This document shows positions 34,885 to 44,485 of a stretch of DNA of 64,000 bases, one piece after another. The stretch is from Paraburkholderia caledonica NBRC 102488 (GTDB lineage Bacteria; Pseudomonadota; Gammaproteobacteria; Burkholderiales; Burkholderiaceae), in contig NZ_BAYE01000011.1 of assembly GCF_000685095.1 (NCBI RefSeq), forward strand, positions 1 to 64,000, written 5' to 3'. The translations under genes were made by a program, and so were the position numbers. Each line of letters opens with the position of its first letter. Position 1 is the stretch's first letter. The notes below the pieces were generated by a model, which had not been told where the DNA came from, did no database searches, and worked only from the letters and a program-made list of their open reading frames with translations.

Positions 34885-35591
34885 AAGGGGGCGATCGCGC
34901 ATTCGCTGATTGGCCCCTTGTGGTTTCAGGGTTTTGACCTAAGGAAACGGGATAGGTCGGCTTGAGCACAAAAGTTTATTCGACCTAGGTCCAATATCGG
35001 TTTGCCGCTGGTCGCGTGTCTATTTTGTGTCCAAATACGCTTTGACCGTGCGCGTCCCAACGAGCTGCGCGAACGAGTCAAGAACGCAGCGATGATCTCG
35101 GCGCTTCTGTCGATGGCTAACCGTTTGATGACGACGTGAGGGCGAACTCGTGACCAGGCATCTCCCGTGGCGTGCGACGGTGCCGAAGCAGTTGTTCGCG
35201 AGTATCATCATCACACAACAATGTCCGATCATGCACATGATCGCCGACAAGCCCGTTCAAAAATGCCAGCAATAGTCCTGCGGGTAACTGCGGAATGAAA
35301 GAGCCCGGAAACAGGGCCCGCCCAGCACAGATCCGCCGGCAGCTTCCAGAGGTAAAACGGCCATTCAGTCCACCAAATTGGCTGATCGGCTAAAGCCGTC
35401 ATTCGGTTAGTATTGCAACGACCTCCGCGCAATGACGGTTTTAATTTGCAATCGGCGATTGGCCTCAGGCCCGCATGCGCGGCGCGAAGGCTTTCCGCCG
35501 GATATTGCCACGCGCGCGACGTTAGCAGTGCTCTTAGATATTTCCTCCCATGCATCGGGCAGGTCGACCAGCGGCTCAGACAGCACAGTGG
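34885..35591. other. Intergenic region, possibly decayed coding sequence
   Basis: About 700 bases with no intact gene. On the minus strand, LLLAFLNGLVGDHVH and ADQPIWWTEWPFYLW appear in different frames, suggesting an old gene broken by frameshifts, but no family can be named safely. Confidence 0.35.
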
Positions 35592-35990
35592 TTATTGCTT
35601 GCCGGCATCTGCGACAACGCCCGCCGCCCGTCGCGCAGCTTCCTGCACGCCCCGCACGGCTGCAGCAACGACCAGCCCCGTGAACACCATGCCGATCAGG
35701 CCCAGCAATATCGCATCGATCCGGCCAAACGTTGAGGTAGGGACCACGTCGCCGTATCCGATGGTCAGCGCCGTGATCGCGCAGAAGTACAAGGTTTCCT
35801 CCATCGTCGAAGCCGTTCGCTTCACCGTCTCCACAGGGTCCCCCATGTAATACATTGCGACCGTTAGCAAAACAAACAGCACCAGAAGGCCAGCCAGGAT
35901 TGCACGCAGGTACCAAAGAGTCCGGCCGGATTCCCGCAAGATCTCACGTGTCCGCAGGCGGACGACCGCGTCGCTTGTCGCATTTCCCAT
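35592..35990 (-). CDS. Two-TM potassium channel
   Basis: A 132-residue ion channel of the KcsA-like two-helix type. The first transmembrane segment is about residues 28-48. The pore helix and selectivity filter TIGYGD are at 76-81, followed by the second transmembrane helix to about 113, and a short basic/alanine-rich tail. There is no RCK or cyclic-nucleotide domain. GGAGG precedes ATG 35990. Four copies would assemble to conduct K+. It is near the ClC gene but on the other strand. Confidence 0.9.
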   Translation of the reverse strand: MGNATSDAVVRLRTREILRESGRTLWYLRAILAGLLVLFVLLTVAMYYMGDPVETVKRTASTMEETLYFCAITALTIGYGDVVPTSTFGRIDAILLGLIGMVFTGLVVAAAVRGVQEAARRAAGVVADAGKQ

Positions 35991-36114
35991 TGCAGGTACC
36001 TCCTACATTGTGCTCACCCGTTACGCGTGGTGAACGTCAGCCCCACCCTCTTTCGGGACTACATCAGCAGGGACCCAATGATTGCGTTGGGCTGAGGCGC
36101 GGCTGAGCGCAGCG

Positions 36115-37128
36115 TCATCGCGCGCGGTGGCTTCGCTCGAAAATCAGCAACATCAGACTGGCGTAGACCGTGACCGCCACAAAGAGTCCCATACGGATCG
36201 CGAACGCCGTGTAGACGTCCTTTCCCGCCGCGCTGTCCTGCACCGATTGGCCCAGCAGAATGATCATGGTGACGAGGCTGTTCAGCCAGAAACTCGATGA
36301 GTAACGCGTTGTGCTGATGCGATAGAGCTTGCGACCCACCAACAGGCCGAACAGCAGCATCCAAAGGAAGAACATCCACAGGTCCACAAAGAGCCTGAGC
36401 GCAAGCCAGAACACGATCGCCAACAAGCCACCTAGCAACGTGGAGCCGATCAGATCCCGCGCTGCGCTACGGGCCGTCGTGGTGCAGCTTTGTCGACCGA
36501 GGCTGACGGACTTCATGATGATCGGCATGTAGCTCGCTGGATCGGTGATGGCGAGCAGATATGCTGGCATGACCACGAGTGCGGCGCGCAGCGCGATGCG
36601 CGCCGCCTGCCCGTCGGGCATGGCCTGAGCGGCAGGTTGTGGCCACGTGCTCACGGGCTCCGGAAACAGCATGTGAGTAAATCCTGCCACCAGCACGGCT
36701 AGCACAAGGCCCTTCACCAGCGCGCCAACCACCGTCACGGCCGACTGGAAGTCAGCGGTTCCGGCAGCGGAGATCATCGTCAGGCCGGCCACCAGAAAGG
36801 TTGAGATCAGATTATTCCCGCCGCGCAAACCATAGCGAAACGCGAGGAACAGCATGAGGCCAACCAGCATCACGCCAGCGAACGCGTAATGGCGAAGCAA
36901 CGGCACAAGGAGCAAGCCGCTGCCCGTGGTCAAAGCCACGATCAGCGCGAACGCTACGCCGGCCTTGAACGACAGTGGGCGGTTTTGCGTCGCAAGAAGA
37001 AAAACGGCGAACACCGGCGCAATGACGGGGACCGACAGGTCCAGCGCGAAGCTGATCGTCAGGCAAAGTGCCGTCCCTGTGGCAACGCGTAGCGTACGTG
37101 GACCGAGAAGCTCAAGCCTGTGTTCCAT
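36115..37128 (-). CDS. DUF2955/FUSC-like membrane protein
   Basis: A 337-residue inner-membrane protein with about ten helices in two halves, matching the DUF2955 family related to aromatic-acid exporters (AaeB/FUSC). The N-terminal half starts LGPRTLRVATGTALC. A short linker with PQPAAQAMPDGQAAR divides the halves. It is the last gene of the operon that also encodes a HlyD-like adaptor and a NodT outer-membrane factor. It thus probably serves as the inner-membrane pump of a tripartite exporter. The ribosome-binding site is weak. Translation may depend on the upstream adaptor, whose stop lies 19 bp away. Confidence 0.85.
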   Translation of the reverse strand: MEHRLELLGPRTLRVATGTALCLTISFALDLSVPVIAPVFAVFLLATQNRPLSFKAGVAFALIVALTTGSGLLLVPLLRHYAFAGVMLVGLMLFLAFRYGLRGGNNLISTFLVAGLTMISAAGTADFQSAVTVVGALVKGLVLAVLVAGFTHMLFPEPVSTWPQPAAQAMPDGQAARIALRAALVVMPAYLLAITDPASYMPIIMKSVSLGRQSCTTTARSAARDLIGSTLLGGLLAIVFWLALRLFVDLWMFFLWMLLFGLLVGRKLYRISTTRYSSSFWLNSLVTMIILLGQSVQDSAAGKDVYTAFAIRMGLFVAVTVYASLMLLIFERSHRAR

Positions 37129-37147
37129 AGATGCAGTAGTTAGCCAT

Positions 37148-38275
37148 TCAGTAAAGGTATGAGACCCAACTCATCACGCGTAGAAACAGGCGACCCAGCG
37201 GATTGAGCGGATTACCCGGATCTGGAAACGCCATCACCTCTGCCTGTCCACCGACACGAACGTTGTGAAGGCGCGCCCTCTCATCCGGGTCGAACTCGAC
37301 GATGACCGGAAAGCGTTGCGCGGGGCGCAGCCAGTCGCGGCTGTTCTGTACGGTGGGCAGACCGCCGGGCGGCGCGCTCTGCCCCACGCTCACGCCATAG
37401 CCGATACTGCGAAGCCGCCCCTCGAAAACTTCGCCCGGCAGCGCGTCCAGCGCAATCCTCACGGGCGTGCCGGGCCGTAGATGCCCGAGATTGTTTTCGG
37501 TCATATCTGCACTGACCCACACGTCGCGGATTGCAATCAGCGTCATGACCGGATTGCCCGCCGCTGCGAACTGGCCGATCTCCGTGCGCAGATCCGTGAT
37601 GACGCCACCTGAGCGCGCCTTGATTCGCGTATTCGCAAGATCGAGTTCCGCCTTTTCCAGCGCTGCGGCTGCGGCGCGCAACTGCGCGTTCTCCTCCCCT
37701 TTGCCGCCCTGCTGCTCGCGAGCGCGTTCCACTTCGGCACGTGCAGCGGCAACCTGGCTCTGGGCCTGCTCGTGCGTCGCTCGCGCCACTTCGAGGCGCC
37801 GCAGAGAGACGGTGCCCTCATCGTCGCGATACAGCCTTTCGAGGCGCTCGCTGTCCTGGCGTGCCTTGACTTCATTCGCGACGGCCGCGCGCAACGATGC
37901 GAGTGCCGAATCGACCCCGGCCGTGCTCGCGCCGACCTGCCGGCGCGTCGACTCGAGGTCGGCCCGCGCGCGGTCGACGGCGATCCGGTATGGGCCGCTA
38001 TCGACCTCAAAGAGCACGTCGCCCGGTTTGACTTCCTGGTTGTTATGCACGAAGACGCGGATCACTCGCCCCGATGCTTCGGCGGCGACGGATACGACGT
38101 AAGCCTGAACGCGTGCCTGTTGCGTATAAGGGGTGAAGCGATCGGCGAACAGATACCAGACCAGGCTGACGACGATCAAGCAGACGACCCACTTCACTGC
38201 TTGGCCCGACGGGTCGGCGGCAGGCGCCTGCGGCTTCGGCGGCGTCACGGGCGGGGGCTCGGGCTTGTCGCTCAT
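37148..38275 (-). CDS. HlyD/EmrA-family periplasmic adaptor
   Basis: A membrane-fusion protein of 375 residues. A proline-rich cytoplasmic start is followed by one transmembrane helix (about 27-45), a lipoyl half-motif, a long coiled-coil hairpin (about 95-215, rich in Ala/Arg/Glu), a second lipoyl half and a beta-barrel domain (about 225-330). It links an inner-membrane pump to an outer-membrane channel. GGAGG precedes ATG 38275, which overlaps the stop of the outer-membrane factor gene by four bases. Confidence 0.9.
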   Translation of the reverse strand: MSDKPEPPPVTPPKPQAPAADPSGQAVKWVVCLIVVSLVWYLFADRFTPYTQQARVQAYVVSVAAEASGRVIRVFVHNNQEVKPGDVLFEVDSGPYRIAVDRARADLESTRRQVGASTAGVDSALASLRAAVANEVKARQDSERLERLYRDDEGTVSLRRLEVARATHEQAQSQVAAARAEVERAREQQGGKGEENAQLRAAAAALEKAELDLANTRIKARSGGVITDLRTEIGQFAAAGNPVMTLIAIRDVWVSADMTENNLGHLRPGTPVRIALDALPGEVFEGRLRSIGYGVSVGQSAPPGGLPTVQNSRDWLRPAQRFPVIVEFDPDERARLHNVRVGGQAEVMAFPDPGNPLNPLGRLFLRVMSWVSYLY

Positions 38276-39843
38276 CGGGACGAACCTCCTGGCGAGCTGG
38301 CGGCGGGGGACGCAGTATTCGACTCGTTCAGCAAGTCGCCCCAGTCGTTGCGCTGCTGCATCTGCTGGCGCGTCGCGGGATCGACGAGCGGCTGCTCCGA
38401 GTACCAGCCTCCTCCGAGCGCCTTGTAGAGCGCAATCAGACTGCCCACCGCGTTGCCGCGGTTGACGATGTACGCGTCCTGCTGGGCGAACAGGGCACGC
38501 TGCGCGTCGAGGACCCGCTGGAAGTCCGAGTACCCTTCCCGGTAGATCGTATTGGCGAGCTTGAGCGAGCGCTGCGCGGCTCCTTGCGCGTCGTTCAGGA
38601 TCGTGTCGCGCTGCAACGCAGCGATGATTGTTGTGGCGGCGTCGTCGGCCTCACGGGCCGCCTCGCGCACGGTGTTCTGGTAGGCGACAGTCAGCTCCTG
38701 CAGCCGGGCGTCCTGCACGCGCACGTTGTTGGTTATCTTGCCGTGATCGAACAGGTTCCATGTGACGCTCGGGCCGCCGACCAGGGCCAGCGTGCTCGGA
38801 GCGCCGGTGAGCGAGCTGGCGCTCCACACAAGGGAGCCCAGCAACGACACGGACGGGTAAAAATCGGCCTCCGCCACGCCGATGAGCGCGGACTGCGCGG
38901 CCATCTGCAATTCGGCCGCGCGTACATCCGGGCGGCGCAGCAAAAGATCTGCCGGGACATCCTGTAGCACGGCCCGATCGACGAGCGGCACCACTTCCTC
39001 TTTGCCCGCTTGCACGTTCAGTTCCGGCAATGGCCCGGGCGGCCGTCCGATCAGCACGGATAACGCATGATGCGCGAGCACGATCTGGCTCTCGAAATCG
39101 GGAATGCTGCTCAGCGTGCCGAGATACTGCGTCTTTGCCTGCTGGAGGTCGAGTTCATCGGTCTCACCGCTTTTGAAGAGCTTTAGCGCGATCTCGTAGC
39201 TGCGCTTTTGCAACTGGGCGTTCTCGCGCGCAATGCGCAGGCGCGCCTCCGCCGTGCGTAGCGTGAAATAGGTATCGGCGACCTGTGCGTGCAGCAGGAC
39301 CAACGCGTCATCCCGATTGGCCTGCGCCGCGAAAAACGCGGCATTGGCAGATTCGATTGCGCGGCTGAAGCGCCCCCAGAAATCCAGTTCCCAGCCGACA
39401 CTGAAGCCCGCCCCGTACTGCCAGAAGCCGCCTGAGCGCGGGTTGAATCCATCCGAGCGTTTGCGCACCGAGTACAGGACGTCGGCATTGGCCTGCTGCA
39501 CCTGCGGATAGCGGCCCGCGATCGCGATACCCAGTTGGGCGCGCGCCTCGAGCACACGCAGGCCGGCAATCTTCACATCGCCGTTGCTGGCATCGGCCTG
39601 TGCGATCAGACTCTCGAGGTTCTGGTCCGCGAATGCCTGCCACCATTGGCGGATGTCAGGCTGTGTTGCCTGCTGTGTGACCTGCACGATTGACGCGCTG
39701 CTCCAGTGCTCAGTCCAGCTCTCATGCTGCGGGTGAAAGTCGGGGCCGACCCGCATGCACGCGCTCAGGCAACTGCCGGCGAACAGCAGCCAGTACCGGC
39801 GCGCGTGCAGTGACGCAGAGGACACGATCGGCACCGGAAGCAT
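38272..39843 (-). CDS. NodT-family outer-membrane efflux lipoprotein (efflux operon at 36-41 kb)
   Basis: TolC-like channel of 523 residues. The signal ends with the lipobox SAC near residue 29. Two outer-membrane-factor repeats follow, with conserved RPDVRAAELQMAAQSALIGV near residue 310. The ATG at 39843 overlaps the stop of the AI-2E transporter gene (TGATG), so it is chosen over a longer frame from 39897. Its stop overlaps the adaptor start. It forms the outer-membrane duct of the exporter encoded with the adaptor and the DUF2955 pump. Confidence 0.9.
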   Translation of the reverse strand: MLPVPIVSSASLHARRYWLLFAGSCLSACMRVGPDFHPQHESWTEHWSSASIVQVTQQATQPDIRQWWQAFADQNLESLIAQADASNGDVKIAGLRVLEARAQLGIAIAGRYPQVQQANADVLYSVRKRSDGFNPRSGGFWQYGAGFSVGWELDFWGRFSRAIESANAAFFAAQANRDDALVLLHAQVADTYFTLRTAEARLRIARENAQLQKRSYEIALKLFKSGETDELDLQQAKTQYLGTLSSIPDFESQIVLAHHALSVLIGRPPGPLPELNVQAGKEEVVPLVDRAVLQDVPADLLLRRPDVRAAELQMAAQSALIGVAEADFYPSVSLLGSLVWSASSLTGAPSTLALVGGPSVTWNLFDHGKITNNVRVQDARLQELTVAYQNTVREAAREADDAATTIIAALQRDTILNDAQGAAQRSLKLANTIYREGYSDFQRVLDAQRALFAQQDAYIVNRGNAVGSLIALYKALGGGWYSEQPLVDPATRQQMQQRNDWGDLLNESNTASPAASSPGGSSR

Positions 39844-40946
39844 CAGACGTGATGATCTTCTCGTAACTGCTTCGGCTTCGGCTGGTCCTGTACCCATCGC
39901 CAGAACAGTTGATACCCGACCGCGAGCATGACAGGTCCGATGAACAGGCCAATGACGCCGCCCGTGACCATGCCTCCGAGCGCACCGATCAGCACCACTG
40001 GCATCGGCACGGCGACGCCGCGGCCCAGCAGCAAGGGCTTAAGCACGTTATCGGCAAGCCCCGCGACGAACACATAGACCGAGAAGATGATCGTGATTGC
40101 GCTCACGCCTTGCGTGGCAATCACGAAGATAATCACCGGAATGGTGATCAGGGTGGCAGGCAACTGCATGATGCCAAGCAGCAGCACCGCGAGCGCGAGC
40201 AGACCCGCACCTGGAATACCCATGACGACGAACGCGACACCAATAAGTAGCATCTGAATGAACGCGATCCCGACCACACCCTGGGCGACCGCACGAATAG
40301 TGGATGTGCAAAGTTCGGCGATTTGCGGGCCGTTTTCAGGGCCGGAGATGCGCGAGGCGATCTCCACCGCACTTTTATGGCCTGTCTCGCCATGGGCCAT
40401 CAGTATGCCAGCGACAATCAGGGCGGCGAAGAATAGCAGCAGCCCCGCGCCGAGGCCCGTCACCGTTCCGAGCAGAGCGAGACCGGCTTCCTTGAGTTGC
40501 GGTGCGAACTTCTGCGCGAGACCTGTGAGGTCGGTCGAGGCCTGCTGCCAGAAGTCGTACACACGCTGGCCAACGAGGGGCCAGTTGGCCACCGAGTCGG
40601 CAGGCGGTGGAACGCGGAAGCTGCCGCTTTTGAAAATGGCCATCGCATTATCGATCGATTCGGCTACCGCAACGCCCAGCAGATACGTCGGTACGAGGAT
40701 GACACCGAACGCGACGAGGATGATCAGCGTGGCGATCAGACCATCCTTGCCGGCGAGCGTACGCCGCAGTCTGACCTGAAGCGGATACAGCGTGATCGCC
40801 AGGATCAGCGCCCAGACCATGAGGTTGAGGAACGGGAAGAATATCCGGAAACAGAAAATAGCCAGAACAGCAACGAGTCCGGCACGGATCAGGACATCGA
40901 GCAATTCTCTGGACAACACCCGTTGGGTAATCGGTGCGAGCAGCAT
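39843..40946 (-). CDS. AI-2E family transporter (YdiK/PerM-like)
   Basis: A 367-residue inner-membrane protein of the AI-2E/UPF0118 family. It has paired N-terminal helices, a periplasmic domain (about 105-150), then a helix bundle ending in a typical LFIGPVMLAVGYQLFWRWV. Family members export autoinducer-2 or act as Na+/H+ antiporters, so the function is open. GGGAG precedes the ATG. It is the first gene of the efflux operon and is coupled by a TGATG overlap to the outer-membrane factor. The combination of AI-2E permease with a tripartite exporter is unusual. Confidence 0.88.
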   Translation of the reverse strand: MLLAPITQRVLSRELLDVLIRAGLVAVLAIFCFRIFFPFLNLMVWALILAITLYPLQVRLRRTLAGKDGLIATLIILVAFGVILVPTYLLGVAVAESIDNAMAIFKSGSFRVPPPADSVANWPLVGQRVYDFWQQASTDLTGLAQKFAPQLKEAGLALLGTVTGLGAGLLLFFAALIVAGILMAHGETGHKSAVEIASRISGPENGPQIAELCTSTIRAVAQGVVGIAFIQMLLIGVAFVVMGIPGAGLLALAVLLLGIMQLPATLITIPVIIFVIATQGVSAITIIFSVYVFVAGLADNVLKPLLLGRGVAVPMPVVLIGALGGMVTGGVIGLFIGPVMLAVGYQLFWRWVQDQPKPKQLREDHHV

Positions 40947-41384
40947 AACTTGTCTCCCGGCAGGTCACCTCGTGGATGCTGGCAACAATCCAGGGCACGC
41001 CCGTCACAATGGCAGTCGGAACAGATCCATGCGGCCGCGTCTGCCGACGCCTGAAAGAAGTCGGTTCATTGATGTGTTACTTGCTCATGCCGGGCGTGAC
41101 GGATATCGCGACCGCCTCCGTGTACACGACCTGAACCTCTACAGGCCCGTTGATGTTGTCATGGCAATCTCCGAACAAAAGTACCTCGGGTCAAGAATAG
41201 GCCTGGCCCACGCCGGCGGGTATTGGACCTTGGTTCTATGTCACGGGGAGCGGCAGTCAATGAACTAGGGACTGTCCGAGTTTTCTGACGGGATCCGTGT
41301 TCGCGTCACGTGCCTTGTCACGTCGAGGCGACACCGGCGCCAACCCCTCGCCGTTTGTCCGGCGTTTTGTAGCGATAACCGTGT
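40947..41384. other. Intergenic region, no gene seen
   Basis: About 440 bases upstream of the AI-2E gene. No supported coding frame. It presumably contains the efflux-operon promoter. Confidence 0.4.
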
Positions 41385-41720
41385 TTAGCAGGCCGACTGT
41401 TTCAGCTGCTCGGCGCTACCGCCGTCCGTAAATTGGCCCGTCGCTGAAGGATAGTGACCTACTATGATAGGCAAGCGATACAACAGCCAATGCTTCGCGT
41501 TCCACTTGAATGTGAACGCATAACGCGCCTTCACCTCCCACCCGTCGCCAAACGCGAATGGGTAAAGTCCGGTGTCGATGGCGGTGTAGCAATCTATTTT
41601 GATGGCACGGAAATCTATCTGCCCCACAGACCTATTTTCAGAAAGTGTTCGAAGTAGTCCTTCTTTTTCGCGGGCGTCAATCGTGGTCTCCTGGATATGA
41701 CTCAGCCGACAAGTGGGATG
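41385..41720 (-). pseudogene. Frameshifted SgcJ/EcaC-like (SnoaL-fold) gene
   Basis: Two frames together resemble an SgcJ-type nuclear-transport-factor-2-fold protein. TPAKKKDYFEHFLK is in one frame (about 41640-41680), and then GQIDFRAIKIDCYTAIDTGL and VKARYAFTFKWNAKHWLL in another. The usual terminal HHSSAMPE is replaced by out-of-frame sequence (VGHYPSA). So there is at least one frameshift near 41640 and a second near the end. It has probably lost function. Confidence 0.5.
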
Positions 41721-42100
41721 CCGCCGAGGGATTGTGTTGTCGTTCTCGAAGGCGATAAAGGCATGAGGATGCAACGCTCATCGACGCGAATCGGACCTCA
41801 CAAACAGCGGCCGGTCACCGCGGCTAATGGACGCTCGCTTTTAACGGAGGTGATTCCTAGGGTGTGGCTCTTTGCGAGCATAAGAAAGCGGCTTGCCACG
41901 ACGCTAACCGCCGTTTCAACAAGGCACAGGGGAGTGTGAAGATGATCGCACCAAGAAACGGATTTTGGAGGCGGACGATCGGAATTCTGGCGGCGGCCGG
42001 AGGGCCACACATCGCGAACGACCTCAAAGCCGCAGCAATGTGTTAGGCCTCATCTCGTTGATTTGCCGGTTGCGACTCCGCCCTGTTTTAGCGGCGCGAT
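41721..42100. other. Intergenic region with a possible mini-ORF
   Basis: No confident gene. A 34-residue plus-strand frame at 41942-42046 (MIAPRNGFWRRTIGILAAAG and on) follows GGGGAGTG and might be a relic of an exported protein start. Confidence 0.3.
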
Positions 42101-44485
42101 CTACGGAGCGAGCTGCCATCGCAGGATAGGATGCGTCGCGCCGGCGGGCATCGCCCATACGCCATTCGGCCCGAAGTCGTAGGCCGAGGGGAAGGTGGAC
42201 GGCGTGCTCATCTGTACAGTCGTCAGCCCCTGCGCCGTGCCGACCGTCCCGCCATTGGGACCGCTGACCACGGCGATATTGGTGCCCGTCGTTTGAGTAT
42301 CCCACACCGTGTCGCTCTGAAGATCGCCAGGCTCGAGGATCTGCGCCGCGATGCCGCCTCTGCCGTACGGCGCCTGAAGATGACCGGTCGCGAAAGACTG
42401 TTCTATATCGCTAAATAGGGTTGTATTGACGAGCCCGCCGACCGAGCCTTGCTGCGAAGTGACGGCGCCCGTCGCATAGGATTCGACGATCAATCCCTTG
42501 GCGAGGCCAACCAGACCGCCCGCGCCGACTGCGTCCGCCGCGACGTTGCCCGAAGCGAACGACTGCCGGATCGCGCCCTCGTCCGCGCCGACGAGTCCGC
42601 CGGTATAGCCGTCGAAGGTGCTGACATCGGTGCTGCTCGACGACCGGTAAATCAGGCCGCTGGAATCGCCGACCAGACCGCCCGCGTGCACGCCAAGTCC
42701 CGCTCCTGGAAGGTCGATCGTGCCGCTGCTGTGATCCGACGCGACGATACCCTCGTTGACGCCCGCCAGCATGCCGAAATTGCCAAGCAACGCCGGGCCG
42801 GTGATCGTCCCCTGCACGTTCACGTTGCGCACGATACCCGTCGGGCCGATTGCAGAAAACAGACCGCCCGGTGGCGACGGACTGGCGTCGGACGCGTAAA
42901 AAGACGGACCCGATATCGTGTGTCCGAGCCCATCGAACTGACCCGTGAAGTAGCTAAATGAAAATCCGTTAGCCGCGATGCCGCCGATCGACGTGTTGAA
43001 CAATCCTGGCGGCGGCGCGGCGTTCACGTTTCTGCCGAGCGCGTAGTTGCCTGCGAGGTCGGCGTTGATACTGTTCAGATCGGTTAGAGAATTCACGAGC
43101 TCGTAGGCCGTGTACTGACTCACAGGGCCGCCCAACGCCGACGGGGCGAATGCCGGGTTCTGCATCACGACGCCGGGGCTGTTGACGCCGTTCATGTCGA
43201 AGTACGCGCTGACCGCCCCCGTGCTGCGCGACCAGTCAATCGTGCCCTTGTTCGACGTGCTGCCCGCGTTATCGATGCCCGCCGCGTCCGCGCGCAGGCT
43301 CAGATTGCCGCTGCCCGTATTGCGGATCGTCGTCTGCAGGCCGATGGCGACGTGACGGAACGCCACGAGCGCGAGCGACGCGGACCCTTGCCAGTCGACG
43401 TCCGACACGACGTTCGTGTCGCCGCTTGCGCCGTTCGTGCCCGTCGCGGTCGCATCGACGGATGTGCCCGCGTTCAGGCTGCGCGTGAAGGCGCCCGCGG
43501 TCGCGCTGTCGACCGCGAGGTTCGGCGTCGAAACGTTCCACTGTCCAGCCTTGACCGACGCGCTGTCGCCGAGCATGAGCGTGTTCGCGAGCGTATCGAC
43601 GGTGCCGCCGCTGCCGTTCGCATTCGTCGCCGCCAGCGTGCCGTTCTGCGTCACGTTGCCGTAATCGGCGACCAGCCAGATATGGCCGTCGCGCGTCGCG
43701 GTGCCCGTCGCGCGGATACGCGAGCCGCTTCCGGCCAGCGCGTAAATGTTGCCGTCGACGGCTTCAAGATTGATCTGCGCGGCCTGCGTGATGCCGCGAT
43801 CGATCACATTGCCGTGGCTGGCTATCTGCACGAACACCTGCCTGCTGTTCGACGATTCGTACAACACGACCTGTTGTCCCGCCGCGTATTCGGCGGTGCC
43901 GTTCGGCGCGCTGACCTCGCCGGCATTCACGACGACGTCGTGTGAAACCAGAAAGACATCGCCGCCGCTCGAACTGATCTTGCCAAGATTGATGACCTTG
44001 CCGTTCGAAAATCCGGAAAGTGTGAGCGTGCCGCCGTTCATGAACGCGCCATCGGGGAGATCGAGCGTCGAAGCGACGAAGCGCCCACCGGTGCTGATGA
44101 CGCCGCTGCGGCCAATCAACACGCCTTGTGGGTTGATCAGATACATGCTGCCCGTCGCATTCAGACTGCCGAGAATCGAAGAAGGCGAGCCGCCCGTCAC
44201 GCGGTTGAGCGTCGCGCCCGAACCGTTGTTGATCGTGACCGTGTTGCCGTTACCGATCGAAAAGCTGTTCCAGTCGATCACGCCGCGCGTCGAACCAGGC
44301 TGCGAGACGACAAGCGCGTTGCCCTGATTCGCGATGCTTCCCGCGCCGGCGACATAGCGCCCGCCTTGCGGCAGCACGCTCGCGGTATGCTCCGCGTACG
44401 CCGGCGACAACCCGGCAAGCGGGACAACGACAAGCGCCGCGATGCGCCCGCACCAAGGCCAGCACTCTGACGACGAAGGCGACAT
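42101..44485 (-). CDS. Filamentous-haemagglutinin-like secreted protein with GLUG motifs (paralogue 2)
   Basis: Exported protein of 794 residues, parallel in layout to the protein at 27381-29765. The signal peptide ends PAYA (residue 31). The TPS domain begins VLPQGGRYV and has INPQGVLIG at about 117-125, where the usual NPNG is NPQG. Beta-helix repeats and a GLUG region (GGLVGDSSG, GGLVGADEG, GGLVGLAKG) follow, and the end is MPAGATHPILRWQLAP. GGGAGGATCT directly precedes ATG 44485, which rules against the longer frame. Likely a surface or secreted adhesin. No TpsB partner is visible. Confidence 0.87.
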   Translation of the reverse strand: MSPSSSECWPWCGRIAALVVVPLAGLSPAYAEHTASVLPQGGRYVAGAGSIANQGNALVVSQPGSTRGVIDWNSFSIGNGNTVTINNGSGATLNRVTGGSPSSILGSLNATGSMYLINPQGVLIGRSGVISTGGRFVASTLDLPDGAFMNGGTLTLSGFSNGKVINLGKISSSGGDVFLVSHDVVVNAGEVSAPNGTAEYAAGQQVVLYESSNSRQVFVQIASHGNVIDRGITQAAQINLEAVDGNIYALAGSGSRIRATGTATRDGHIWLVADYGNVTQNGTLAATNANGSGGTVDTLANTLMLGDSASVKAGQWNVSTPNLAVDSATAGAFTRSLNAGTSVDATATGTNGASGDTNVVSDVDWQGSASLALVAFRHVAIGLQTTIRNTGSGNLSLRADAAGIDNAGSTSNKGTIDWSRSTGAVSAYFDMNGVNSPGVVMQNPAFAPSALGGPVSQYTAYELVNSLTDLNSINADLAGNYALGRNVNAAPPPGLFNTSIGGIAANGFSFSYFTGQFDGLGHTISGPSFYASDASPSPPGGLFSAIGPTGIVRNVNVQGTITGPALLGNFGMLAGVNEGIVASDHSSGTIDLPGAGLGVHAGGLVGDSSGLIYRSSSSTDVSTFDGYTGGLVGADEGAIRQSFASGNVAADAVGAGGLVGLAKGLIVESYATGAVTSQQGSVGGLVNTTLFSDIEQSFATGHLQAPYGRGGIAAQILEPGDLQSDTVWDTQTTGTNIAVVSGPNGGTVGTAQGLTTVQMSTPSTFPSAYDFGPNGVWAMPAGATHPILRWQLAP

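Noticed and set aside
34885..35591. Possible frameshifted gene (LLLAFLNGLVGDHVH) on the minus strand
   Set aside because: Some coding-like stretches exist but in several frames, and I could not match them to a family.
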